NCBI GenBank assembly: GCA_949592205.1
Contig: CATIUR010000002.1
Location: 3,690,501-3,754,500, forward strand
Reading direction: 5' to 3'
DNA from: Helichrysum umbraculigerum
Lineage: Eukaryota > Streptophyta > Magnoliopsida > Asterales > Asteraceae
DNA length: 64,000 nt
Shown here: positions 26,145 to 36,289 of the stretch, piece by piece
Layout of the letters: every line of letters starts with the position of its first letter
How positions within the stretch are numbered: position 1 is the first letter of the stretch
The notes under the pieces: model-generated
What the model saw: the letters and a program-made list of their open reading frames with translations, nothing else
Told to the model about the DNA's origin: nothing
Database searches by the model: none
Made by a program: the position numbers and the translations under genes

Positions 26145-28447
26145 TCAGTTCATTTGATGAACCCATCCAGAGATAGGTTCATAGTGGCCAAGCCTTGGTT
26201 TAGGCTTCCACTGATTTGAGTAAACAGTATTTGATTGTTCACTGATGATTTCCTGTTTTTGCATTGGTGTGAAGGAACATTCAGATGACACATGTTGTCT
26301 GTTCCCACATTTATAACACTTTTTGTTTGCATAAACACTCTTTTTTACTTTCTTTGCTTTAAGTTTTTGATCTGACACAATCAAACAACTTTTCTTGCTG
26401 ATCTTTACTTCTTGCATCTTTGACTTGAGGTCACTGATAGATGTTTCAGTGACAGACACAGTGTCAGTGAAGTTACTGATGAATACTTGATTATCAGTGA
26501 TGGTTTTGATGAGTTGCGAGATTACTGATGATTTGACAATGTTCAAAACATTTAACTCACCATTACCTTTTGATGTATCAGAATCTTCAGTGACCAACTT
26601 GCTTTTTGTAAAGTAGTTTGGTCGTGGTTCACTGAAGATTGAGATAGGTTCAAACACAGCTTCTGAAAAATTTCCTTTATGGTCAAAAACAGGATCAACC
26701 ATTGTTGAGTCAGCGAGAGATGCAGCATATTCATAATCTCCTCCTAAAATAGCTTGAACTTGTTTTGGAATTTGATTATTGACGCATTGGTTAACCTTAT
26801 TATTTGACTTACACCAAAATTCCATGACCTTTTGAAGTTGTTGAAGTTGTGTTTCAAACTTTACTTTCTCTTGAACACATACTTGATTTGCATAAGTTTG
26901 TGCATCAAGATCCAGCTTCAATCTTTTTAACTGTGACTCATTTTCATTTTGATCATTTAGTTTTGATTGTAAGTCACTGATTTTGCGTTTTTGCCCTTTT
27001 TGAATATCATGAGCATTTGATAAGTCAACTATCAAAGACTCAAAGACATCATCCTTTTCAGCAGCTGTGAATGATTTAAAACAGTGTACCTTATAAAGAG
27101 TCTCAGGATCCCATTCAGATGCTGAATTTTTCTGAGTGACCTCATTATCCTTAGAATCATTAGCCATTAAACAATACTCCTTGTCCAGGCAAATCATTGC
27201 TTCTTCATCAGATGAAGATGAGGAATCTGAGTCACTGATTGAACTTTCTTCAGCAACAAATCCTTTACTCTTTTTCTTTCCATACTTAGACAGTGCCTTC
27301 AGCTTCTTATACTTTGCCTTGTATTTGTCGTATTTGTCATTTCTGAAACTTGGCTTTTATTTAGCGATAGGATTAACTGACTTTGATCGACACTCAGCAG
27401 CAAAGTGACCAGGTTTGCCACACTTGTAGCATTCACCTTTGGATTGAAAACTTTCAGATGATGGAGCACCAACGAATCTTTTTGATCTGGTGTTCCTTCT
27501 GAAATTAGCAACCATCATGGCCATATCTTTCTCAAGCTTCTCCAAACTTTCATCATACTCACAATCTGATTGATCTTCAGCTTGACCACCTTCTTCTTCA
27601 GCTATCAGAGACTTTGAGCTTCTCTTAGATACTTTTGATTTCTGTCTCTGATCAATTTCATCAAGCTCAGCAACAAGAGCATTGGATATCTTCTGACTTC
27701 CAAGAGTAGCACGAATATGCTCACTCTGCTCAGCTTGCTTTTCAGACTGCTCCCAGTTTAGCAAGATACCATAGACTTGAGTTAGATTCAGCAAGATGTA
27801 ATCATTTCTCTGTCTGGTACAAGTAGCAATAGTTCCCCAAATCTTCCTTGGCAGCAACTCCAGGAATTTTTCAACAACAAATCTCTGCTCTTTTCCTATA
27901 CCAGCTTTCACCATCTTGTTCATCAGTGACTGGTATCTGGTATACATGGATGATAGTGATTCTTTGGGCTCCATTGCAAACAACTCATACTGGCGAGTGA
28001 GATTAACTTCCCTGCAGCGAATAATATCAGGTATACCTATATATATATATTTCTCAGGGTATCCCACATGTCTTTAGCAATATTACAGAGTCTAACAGAT
28101 TCAAACACTTCATCAGGAAGTGCCATGCCAATATAGATTTTAGCTTGTTTATCAAGTCTAACCAATCGCCTATCCTCATCAGTCCATTGTTCCTCTCTTT
28201 TAGGCACAACCATTTCTGGTATTGCCGGAGTCGTGGCTGTTGCAATTACAGCAGGAACAGTAATAACTGGGATATGTGGGCCATTAGTTATGATGCTACA
28301 GAGACGGTCATCAACTAAGTCTAAAAACATCAACATGCGGGACATCCAGGTCTCAATCCTAGATGGATCAAACGCTGGAGATTTGGTAGTGGAACCATTT
28401 CCTTTCTGATATTCTGAATCAACGCAACTATACTTCACAGATTCCAT
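26145..28447 (-). pseudogene. gag: gag of the pol-less SIRE-type element, frameshifted and with one stop
   Basis: ATG at 28447-28445. The capsid-like part (SRIETWMSRMLMFLDLVDD... IAKDMWDTLRNIY) runs into a (TA)n tract at about 28037-28051 where the frame is lost; the continuation GIPDIIRCREVNLT lies in another frame. The first zinc knuckle is CYKCGKPGHFAAEC, followed by a TAA near 27358. The same frame stays open from there to 26145 with a coiled-coil-like region and a second knuckle, CYKCGNRQHVSSEC. Layout and length match gag of the young element. The frameshift is probably slippage on the TA repeat. Confidence 0.85.
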
Positions 28448-28481
28448 GGCAGATCTGGTTAATTAAGTTTAAACCAACTCT

Positions 28482-28493
28482 GCTCTGATACCA
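28482..28493 (-). other. primer binding site of the pol-less SIRE-type element
   Basis: The minus strand reads tggtatcagagc, two bases inside the 5' LTR border at 28496. Confidence 0.88.
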
Positions 28494-28495
28494 AT

Positions 28496-31400
28496 TGAGA
28501 GTCCCGGATTCACTATTACTTAGTGAATTGGAATCACAATGTGAAGTTAAATTGTAGAAGGGGGGGTTGAATACAATTTAAAACAATTTATAAATTTTAT
28601 CTAAGTTAATTGACTTGTTTTAAATTGTTTAGCTAGAACAGAGTATGATGATTATAACAGATTATGAGCGAACAGATAATGAATATAACAGTATCAAGAA
28701 GAACAGTAATAGTAGCTGAAAGTGAATTGTTATTGATTAAATTCACAAGTGTTGAATGCGGAATGGATTAACCTAAGTTAATCCAATTCAAACACTTAGC
28801 TAATTCCTATTACAAAGAAGAGAATAACAGCAGTGGACAAACACGCTATAACGCCCCAAAATTTACAACAGTTAGTTTTTTTTTTTTTTACTTTTAAACA
28901 ATTCGGAAGCTCAAGTCCCAAAACATATATATACATAAAATGACATGTCGTCATCTTCCATTACCTAAGTTCTAAGTATTGATTATTACCGATTACAAAA
29001 CAATCCTTTATATCCTGGGCATTATATAATCACACATTTTAAACTGTATTAAATAAATCAGAGTAATCCTAGTCAAACATTCTTCAGTTACTCCTTGACC
29101 TGCCCATAACAAAAGATATTAACCTGCAAGGAGTAAACAACGAGGGATTAGCATGAAGCTAAGTGAGTTAACTCATCACTAACAATACAACTTAGTTTAA
29201 CACCATGAGTTCACCACATATAACACTTTGACTCAACATCACCAGAGGATAGGTGGCCCTTGTGGCGCCCTCAGCCGCGGTGGCCCACCAAGCGACACTT
29301 ACACCAACTGCAGGCCAATACAGCGGTTAACCGATAACTGTTGGTTACCTTTAGTCAACACAAGCCTTACTTACAACGAATGTTCACAACCCTTGTGTTG
29401 ACTAACCTGTAACAACACAGTCCAACATAGTTGACCTCTATATAACACAGTTACCATATAGGTCACTTAACACTTAACACTTTAACACTTTAACACAATT
29501 CACAATTCAACTTAACACTTGAATAACACTTAACACTTGAAGTAACCACAATAGTGATCACTAAATTATAGTGAGAGATCAAAGTCCACTCACCGACTAC
29601 CATAGTCGCCCACTCAGTAGTCTAATATCACTGAGTCTTCTCCATATCTGGAAATACAACAAAATACACAAGTCAGTTACTTGTATCAAATCTACATAAC
29701 AATACTCCAATAGATTTATACCAACAATCTCAATTCATATGTATTATCACAATCATCACAAACATCAAGTTCATACTTCTTGAATTTGTTTCTTAATCAT
29801 GATTAAATATCATGTTAACCACTTTTCAACTATACATCATTTAGTTATCACTTGTAGTAATTTCACATAATTCATTCCATTAATATGAATTATCACTATT
29901 AACTTCATTAGTTCACTCTCACTTAATAAATCATGATAATTATAATCAACTTATCACCTTAGTTCACATTAATCATTGTTTAACTAACATAATCACACCA
30001 ATAACAAGATTAATAGCTTCCAAATTAACAATCCACTAAAACACTTCATGAACACTTAATCAAATTCTTCCATTTTAAGTTAGGGTTCATGTCATAATCA
30101 TGGATTAGGCACTAATTAACAACTCTAACATAACCAAAATCTTTACTTCATGAATTATCAACTAAATCACACTTTTATCATGAATACACCATAATCTTTT
30201 CTCTCTAAGTTAGGGTTTTACTTATAATCAAGAATTTCTTATCAACTAATGATAATATGATCATTACTAGCTTAATTTCAAGATAAATCATGCCAACTAA
30301 ATCAAATATTCAAAACCCCAATTTCTAGGGTTAAAGAAATCACGAAATTAACACATATAACATGATTAAGATGATGCTAGAATGATTATTACATGTTATT
30401 GAAGCTTAACTAACATCAATTTACATTTTAGAAACCCTAATTTCGGATTTTGCTCAAGAACATCAAAAACCCCAAATTCTAGGTTGAAGAACATGAAGAA
30501 CACAAGATCATACCTTGTTTGTGATGATTAAGAAAGCTTGAATTCGAGTTTTAAAGCTCCAATTTGATGTTCTTCATGATCTTGATAAAGATTTAAGGTT
30601 AATTGTGTGTGTGTATATGTACGTATGTATGTATGTGTGTAGGAAATAAAGCCCGACTCAAAACATAGATATATTACCTAATTAGTTACTTTGTGTACTA
30701 GTTTTGTCCCCCGTACTTATCATTGTCTGGAACTTAAAATATATTTACGGGAAAACTATTTTATTTTACCGTCACCTTGATTTAATTAAAACAATCAATA
30801 TTTCACTAGTCACAATATTTCCTGAGGCTTATCGACCTATTAATTATACAATCAAACGCAATAACAATTTTAAATCACATTTAAAATTTACAGAAAATAC
30901 CTATTACTTCTAGGCCCAATTTGAGGATGTTACACACGCTGACTGTTATCTCGCTGAGTCACTATACGCACCTAGACAAACTACTTCTCTGACAAACAAG
31001 AGAATAATGCGCATGGACGACTAGCCTCTATAGTACAAAACACTGAACTATTTATACTACAAGAATTCCTAAAATATCGGATCTAGGAATGACACGTGTC
31101 GCTGCTTGATTGGCTTGATCTCTGATGAACCGACATACTACGGGTCCCAATTCTGTTACCGCGAATATCTCGTTACCTTAAAACCAATTACTTGCTGCCA
31201 CGTAATCCTTTAAGCAATCCTTCAAGTTAGAACATTCTTGCTGATGTATGAATAAGTACAGTACTTTGAGTACTTGATGATTTGAGAGGCTTTATTGAAT
31301 AGTCTCTGAAGATGCAGAAATCCTCCTCACTCACTGCGAGCTAACATGCTCTTGTAGAATGACTTGAACTAGAGATCTTCAGAGACTAGCTATTATTTGG

Positions 31401-31609
31401 GCAGTGACTTTTGCCTTTATTGGTTTTGAAGAAGTAGAGCTCTCGCTGACGTTTCTCAGCGACACACCAAGTTGAGCTTTATTCTTCCTCAGCATATCAA
31501 GTAAAATGAATTCAGATCAGCGAACTCAATCTTCAGCAACAGCAGCTTTGATACAATCCATTTCTTCATTGATCAGTGAATAGTTGAGTTGGTCAGCGAC
31601 CAGCGACTC
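28496..31609 (-). repeat. 5' LTR of the pol-less SIRE-type element, interrupted and truncated
   Basis: Homologous to 7625-8674. It is interrupted at 28847-30934 by a solo LTR and stops after cagcgactc at 31609, about 35 bp short of the full LTR end. The TRIM begins at the next base. The outer TSD is therefore missing. Confidence 0.85.
28847..30934 (-). mobile_element. 2,088-bp solo LTR with TG...TA ends, inside the SIRE LTR
   Basis: In its own (minus) orientation it begins TGTAACATCC and ends ...GTTATA. It is flanked by the 5-bp TSD cacgc at 28842-28846 and 30935-30939, verified against the uninterrupted LTR copy at 7625-8674. No coding region. The internal block with cactgagtcttctcc resembles the elements at 36290 and 39368, so the three are related. 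Long LTRs of this kind are typical of Tekay-like chromoviruses, but these differ in sequence from the Tekay element at 42680. Confidence 0.8.
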
Positions 31610-31995
31610 TGTTAGGATATTTTAATTTGATGATACAAAATAATTAAAGACGAGGGACTAAAAGTGAAGATTGTTTAAATTAGTTTCCTTGTACCTTAAT
31701 GATTTCTTTGTAACCCTAATATCTCTAGTATATAAAGAGATGTAGGGAGGTAGGTTTTGGTGTGCACAAAATTATGTAGACGTCTAAAGTAATTATCCCT
31801 AAGGTTCTTTGTAACCCCGATGCAAAAGTGTATCCGTCTTTATTATTGTTTAATAATAAGATTAGGGATTTGGCCATTGATAATATTGATGTTTGTTCTT
31901 ATTCCGCTGCGTAGTATTATCATTGTTATCGTTTATTGTTAATCCTAGATCAAGACCTAAAAAGTCTCGAGCTTAAACGATATTGGGTTTTCACA
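31610..31995 (+). repeat. left LTR of the TRIM-like element
   Basis: Runs from tgttaggata to gttttcaca, with TG...CA ends, and is followed two bases later by the primer site. A stretch reading agtatataaagagatg is a candidate TATA region. Confidence 0.92.
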
Positions 31996-32291
31996 ATTGG
32001 TATCAAAGCAAGTACGTAAGATTGTTTATTAAGTTAAACAGGGACTAACAAAGTGGTATCAAAATTATAAGTCTCCTCGGTTATGGAAGTTATTATATAG
32101 CAAGTGGTTGTAAATGTTTGAAGTTGCTTATCTTTTTGAAGACCCCTATTGGATTATGACAAAAAGGGGAAGAAGATTCGAAGGTCAAGATTTGCAGCTT
32201 ATTATGCATGACATGTTTACAAGAAATCAAGAACTAAGGGGAAGTTTGCGCAAGAAGATCTTTATTTTGTCATCATCAAATAGGGGAAGAT

Positions 32292-32677
32292 TGTTAGGAT
32301 ATTTTAATTTGATGATACAAAATAATTAAAGACGAGGGACTAAAAGTGAAGATTGTTTAAATTAGTTTCCTTGTACCTTAATGATTTCTTTGTAACCCTA
32401 ATATCTCTAGTATATAAAGAGATGTAGGGAGGTAGGTTTTGGTGTGCACAAAATTATGTAGACGTCTAAAGTAATTATCCCTAAGGTTCTTTGTAACCCC
32501 GATGCAAAAGTGTATCCGTCTTTATTATTGTTTAATAATAAGATTAGGGATTTGGCCATTGATAATATTGATGTTTGTTCTTATTCCGCTGCGTAGTATT
32601 ATCATTGTTATCGTTTATTGTTAATCCTAGATCAAGACCTAAAAAGTCTCGAGCTTAAACGGTATTGGGTTTTCACA
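32292..32677 (+). repeat. right LTR of the TRIM-like element
   Basis: Same 386-bp length as the left LTR. It abuts copia gag sequence on its right. Confidence 0.92.
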
Positions 32678-32914
32678 ATAATGTTTCCTGTGTGCCTCAA
32701 TCTCCTCTTGGGTTGAATTTTCATCAATCACGGGAATCTGCTCATCGAGAACATACTCCTTGTTCTCATACCTCAAGGTAAACCTTAGGTTACGCATCCA
32801 GTCCATATAGTTTGGACCAGTCAGTCTTTCCCTTCCAAGAACCGAGAGTAGTGAGAAGTTCGAGTTATGTGTGGGATTGGGGACGGGAGGATTATTACCA
32901 TTTGTAGAAGACAT
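32678..32914 (-). pseudogene. copia gag N-terminal fragment
   Basis: From ATG 32914 it has a low-complexity start, then LLSVLGRERLTGPNYMDWMRNLRFTLRYE, the conserved copia gag start, then DEQIPVIDENSTQEEIEAH. The coding region stops at the TRIM border and the residues after HRKHY come from TRIM LTR sequence. It is unlike the SIRE-type gags in this window. Confidence 0.85.
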
Positions 32915-33857
32915 CTATAAGATAAACAATTTTAGTTAGTTTGAATATTCCTTAATTAATTACCCAATTTTAAAATTAAGGCCAGGATCCGTATTTTAGA
33001 TTCGTTTTATGAAAAGGTTTGCCGTAATCATATCGCGAATTTATTTTAGGTAGACAATTGTCTTTGTCAATTTCATTCTCTATGAAACTCCTAGTTCTTT
33101 TGAGATTCATTGAATCTTATCAACGGCATGTTAATCTCGGATATGCTCATCTACCATTCATGACTGGTATGCCGAGGATCATGAACAAGATGGTGAACTT
33201 AACCATGCAAAACCCGCGTGGTCCCCGGCCCGAGTACGCTCGAGAATCGCGAGTTCCACGTCACCTCTCAATATGATCTCATATTAATGTGCCGGTAAAC
33301 CACACACGCTCCATTAATAGACCATACGAAAGATGTGCGGTTTTCATGGGTTAGCATACTATTCACATTTTAGTATCTAGAACGGGATTTTGTTTTAGTA
33401 CTTTTAGGTCATACTTTTGATCTTGACATCATCCTATCAAAAGTCCTCGGTAGCTCCATTGAACGCACAAAGAAGCGGAGAAGCAGGTCAGCGCGAAGCC
33501 TATTAAAAACCTTACTTCTTTAGGGAAGCAGAGCAACCCGCCTTATACCTCTCTTATAGTTTGTTCACTATGGGTGAGCTGATTTTTCAATTGACTGACG
33601 ATGTATTTAACTTTAATGATACATATACTTATAGCTCATAATATATGTAGTGTCTCTCTTTAAACTCATAAAGTCTACGGTTCTATTTTAAAACATTTTA
33701 AAATTTAGGGTTATATTTTAAACATTTCAAAATATAGGGTCTAAAGTGTAAATTCTTTTTACCAATTTAGACAAGCCAAATTCTAATTTATCTTTACCTA
33801 CATACTATTGCAGATAATTAAATGCTAATATTTATTAAGCTAAGGCTCTGATACCAC

Positions 33858-34455
33858 TGTTGGGTTTTCTATTCCCTAACTAGATTAATATGCACAGCGG
33901 AATTATAACAAAAATTAATCTAAGGCAATTAGGAAACTAAACCCTAAGGGATCTTAACTTGAATAAATAAAAGCAATAAAATAAATAAGATAAATATAAA
34001 TTACTAACCTTTGAGAAAATCAATTTCTCACGCGCGCAGACGATCTTGCAGAGCTTCCTTACTTGGAGGCGAGTGCCCAAACTAGAACACCTCTAATGGC
34101 TCACACCCACGAACCAAAGAGAAATTCCAAATCCTTTGGTACCGATACAAAATCGAATAACTCTTACAAGGATTTTTACTAAGAAAGAAAGAATGAGAAA
34201 TGGTGCACTTGAAACCTTAGCATAACCCCTCTATTTATAGGGGAAGGAAAGGCCATGGGTTTTATCCCATGAGCAATGTGGGATAACCACATTTCATAAG
34301 GTTTCTAACTTATGCTTATGTTTCACATTGATTTAATCTCGACTCACGTTTTCTTAATTATTTCTCTTAACCGTTCATTGAGGGCAACCCAAAAAGGACT
34401 CCACTTTTAACGATAGTATTTCCAATTAGTTATGAATTGGACACAATATCCAACA
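33858..34455 (-). repeat. 5' LTR (598 bp) of the truncated copia element
   Basis: Plus-strand ends are tgttgggttt and atatccaaca, a short terminal inverted repeat of TGTTGG type. The primer site lies one base to its left, fixing the minus orientation. Confidence 0.85.
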
Positions 34456-35737
34456 TGTATAACAAGCACGTAAACCCAAGAGTGCCTATTATTGTCACTG
34501 GGAATGACTTTTCAACATTGTATGCACCTCTTATTCGTGATGGTCGTATGGAGAAGTTCTATTGGGCACCTACTCGTGAAGATCAGATTGGTGTTTGTAT
34601 TGGTATTTTTCATACTGATAATGTTTCTAAGGAAGATGTGGTTATGCTTGTTGACACCTTCCCTGGGCAATCCATTGGTAAGCTATGTAGGCGGTAGAAG
34701 ATCCCCTTAAACAGGATGGGTAATGGGTCGAAATAGGTTGGGTAGAATCAAGGACAATTATTTTGTCCATTTTAGGAATTTAGTTGGTATGGTATATATG
34801 ATTATCTATGAACACTAGATGATGTCATAAAATGGGTGGTTCAGTTGGGTGGGTTGGATATATGGGTTAGTACTGGTTTCACTCTTTGATAGTTTGGGTG
34901 ACCCAAAACTTCTTTTGCACAATTATTTTTCTTGATTTTTCAATCAACAGAATCCATGTTTAATATGGAATACATTTCGGACGACAATAGAAGTTTTTGA
35001 CCCGTTTCATTTTTAACGAAGTTATGTGACGTAACCAATTTGACCCGTTATTATTAAATAGACCCTGAATCCACTTGTCCTCACATAACTGGATTGAACT
35101 TGCGCCACTCGACTTAGTTGCATTATGAGTTTATTGTGCAGCACCATGAAAGCTGTTGAATTTTATTATCAATTTTTTTTTTACAACTGAACATAAATGA
35201 CTCTGTATGAAGATTTCTTTGGTGCTATAAGAGCAAGAGTCTATGATGATGAAGTTAGGAAATGGATTTCGGGCATCGGGGTAGAAAACATTGGGAAAAG
35301 ACTTGTGAACTCAAAGGAAGAACCTCCTACTTTTGAACAACCAAATATGACGCTTGAAAAGCTTCTTGAGTACGGAAATAAGCTTGTTCAAGAACAACAG
35401 AATGTGAAAAGAGTCCAATTAGCAAACAAGTACTTAAATGAAGCTGCCCTTGGAGATGCTAATGAAGACGCCATTAAAAATGGAACCTTTTATGGTTAGG
35501 GTCTCTCAAATCCTTACAGCATTAGTGTAAATGTTTCTTGTTCTATATCAGGACCCGAAATTGTATAAGTTACTAGAACTGAATACCTTTAGTTTGATGT
35601 TTTTGATTGATGTTACAGATTCAGGCATAGCAGCCCATCAAGTAACTGTTCCTGAACGTGAAGGCTACGCCAATACTTCGACAGATGCCTTCCTTTGGGC
35701 TGCAAGCGTAGATGGACGTTGTACGTACAAGTTATAA
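34456..35737 (+). pseudogene. RCA: Rubisco activase, 3' fragment including the alpha-form tail
   Basis: Rubisco activase is the chloroplast AAA+ ATPase that remodels inhibited Rubisco. Exons remain at 34456-34677 (MYNKHVNPRVPIIVTGNDF), 35213-35494 (FFGAIRARVYDDEVRKW through DAIKNGTFY) and 35619-35737. Introns have GT/AG ends. Keeping the last intron gives an immediate stop (FYG then TAG, 35497-35499), the usual route to the short beta form; splicing gives the alpha tail AAHQVTVPEREG ... GRCTYKL. The alpha tail normally has two redox-active cysteines. Here the first (EGC in the family) is tyrosine and only the last remains. The transit peptide, Walker A/B part and promoter are absent, cut at the copia LTR. 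It is therefore a dead fragment. Confidence 0.9.
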
Positions 35738-35862
35738 ATGAATTACAACCTAATAGTATACTGATTTATTGGATAATATATACATAAAAATTATTGTTTT
35801 ACCAAGCAAGCTAGTAATATGTGACTGAAAGTTTTGTGATCTTTTGTGGACAATAACGACAG
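35738..35862. other. short spacer between the RCA fragment and the inhibitor exon
   Basis: 125 bp, AT-rich. The 5' exon expected for the inhibitor gene is not present here. Confidence 0.7.
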
Positions 35863-36059
35863 TTGTGAAGACAAAGTGGCCAGAAGTTATGGGGATGAAA
35901 GCCGAAGATGCAGAAAGGAAGATAAAAGAAGAGATGCCAAGGTCTATGGTTTATGTCATTCCTCATGACAGTTGTGTTACGATGGATTATGTGTATAGTC
36001 GAGTTAGGATATTTGTTGACGCTTCCCAAAATGTTGTTAAGACACCAGAAATAGGCTAG
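35863..36059 (+). pseudogene. potato inhibitor I family, isolated exon 2
   Basis: After the acceptor ...gacag the exon reads VKTKWPEVMGMKAEDAERKIKEE and ends VKTPEIG before TAG. The binding loop is CVTMDY, with Met at the expected P1 position and Asp at P1'. Its length, 197 nt, and its phase equal those of exon 2 of the intact gene at 42247-42443, and the sequences are clearly paralogous. No exon 1 lies upstream, where Rubisco activase sequence ends 125 bp away. It is most likely a tandem copy that lost its 5' half. Confidence 0.8.
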
Positions 36060-36170
36060 ACCGATCTCATGATATGATTGACCATATATGTCATATCTGT
36101 TAAGGATCTTGTAGCCCATTGTGCATGTATAGAACGGGCTCGATCAGCCCGTGTTCAGATTAGGGTTATA

Positions 36171-36192
36171 CATCATCATCATCATCATCATT

Positions 36193-36239
<47 letters not shown>

Positions 36240-36240
36240 A
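36171..36240. repeat. (CAT)n microsatellite
   Basis: About 23 CAT/ATC units with one interruption. The histidine-run ORF reading through it is an artefact. Confidence 0.9.
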
Positions 36241-36289
36241 TTATATATTACGGTATATCAGACCCAACCTACATCTATTACATCTTTTC

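Larger units (their letters stand above)
7625..31609 (-). mobile_element. SIRE-type Ty1/copia element lacking pol, carrying nested insertions
   Basis: The outer limits are the left LTR (7625-8674) and the interrupted right LTR (28496-31609). On the minus strand the order is 5' LTR, primer site (28493-28482), gag (28447-26145), an AT-rich spacer, three accessory ORFs (25139-23052, 23025-21832, and 21811 to 8922 across an insertion), polypurine tract (8688-8675) and 3' LTR. No protease, integrase, RT or RNase H is seen where pol should be. By eye the LTRs differ by about seven substitutions and one 1-bp indel over roughly 1 kb. The left flank is gacat; the matching TSD on the right has been lost with the end of the right LTR. 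Confidence 0.85.
31610..32677 (+). mobile_element. TRIM-like miniature LTR retrotransposon at a rearrangement junction
   Basis: Two 386-bp LTRs (31610-31995 and 32292-32677; one substitution seen, cgatattggg versus cggtattggg) enclose only 296 bp. A primer site, tggtatcaaagc, sits at 31998-32009 and a purine tract (aggggaaga) lies before the second LTR. There is no gag or pol; the short ORF at 32114-32329 runs into the LTR and resembles nothing known to me. The flanks are gactc on the left and ataat on the right, so there is no TSD. The left flank is SIRE LTR and the right flank is gag of another copia element. Confidence 0.88.
32678..34455 (-). mobile_element. 5' end of a Ty1/copia element (LTR, leader, start of gag), truncated
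   Basis: On the minus strand this is an LTR (34455-33858), the primer site tggtatcagagc (33856-33845), about 940 bp of leader and the first roughly 79 codons of gag. All else is cut off by the TRIM at 32677. The element inserted into an exon of a Rubisco activase gene: the next bases, tgtat at 34456-34460, are the presumed TSD, whose partner is lost. Confidence 0.85.

Noticed and set aside
32114..32329. ORF within the TRIM
   Set aside because: Runs from the 296-bp interior into the LTR, across the purine tract; no domain and no gag or pol similarity.
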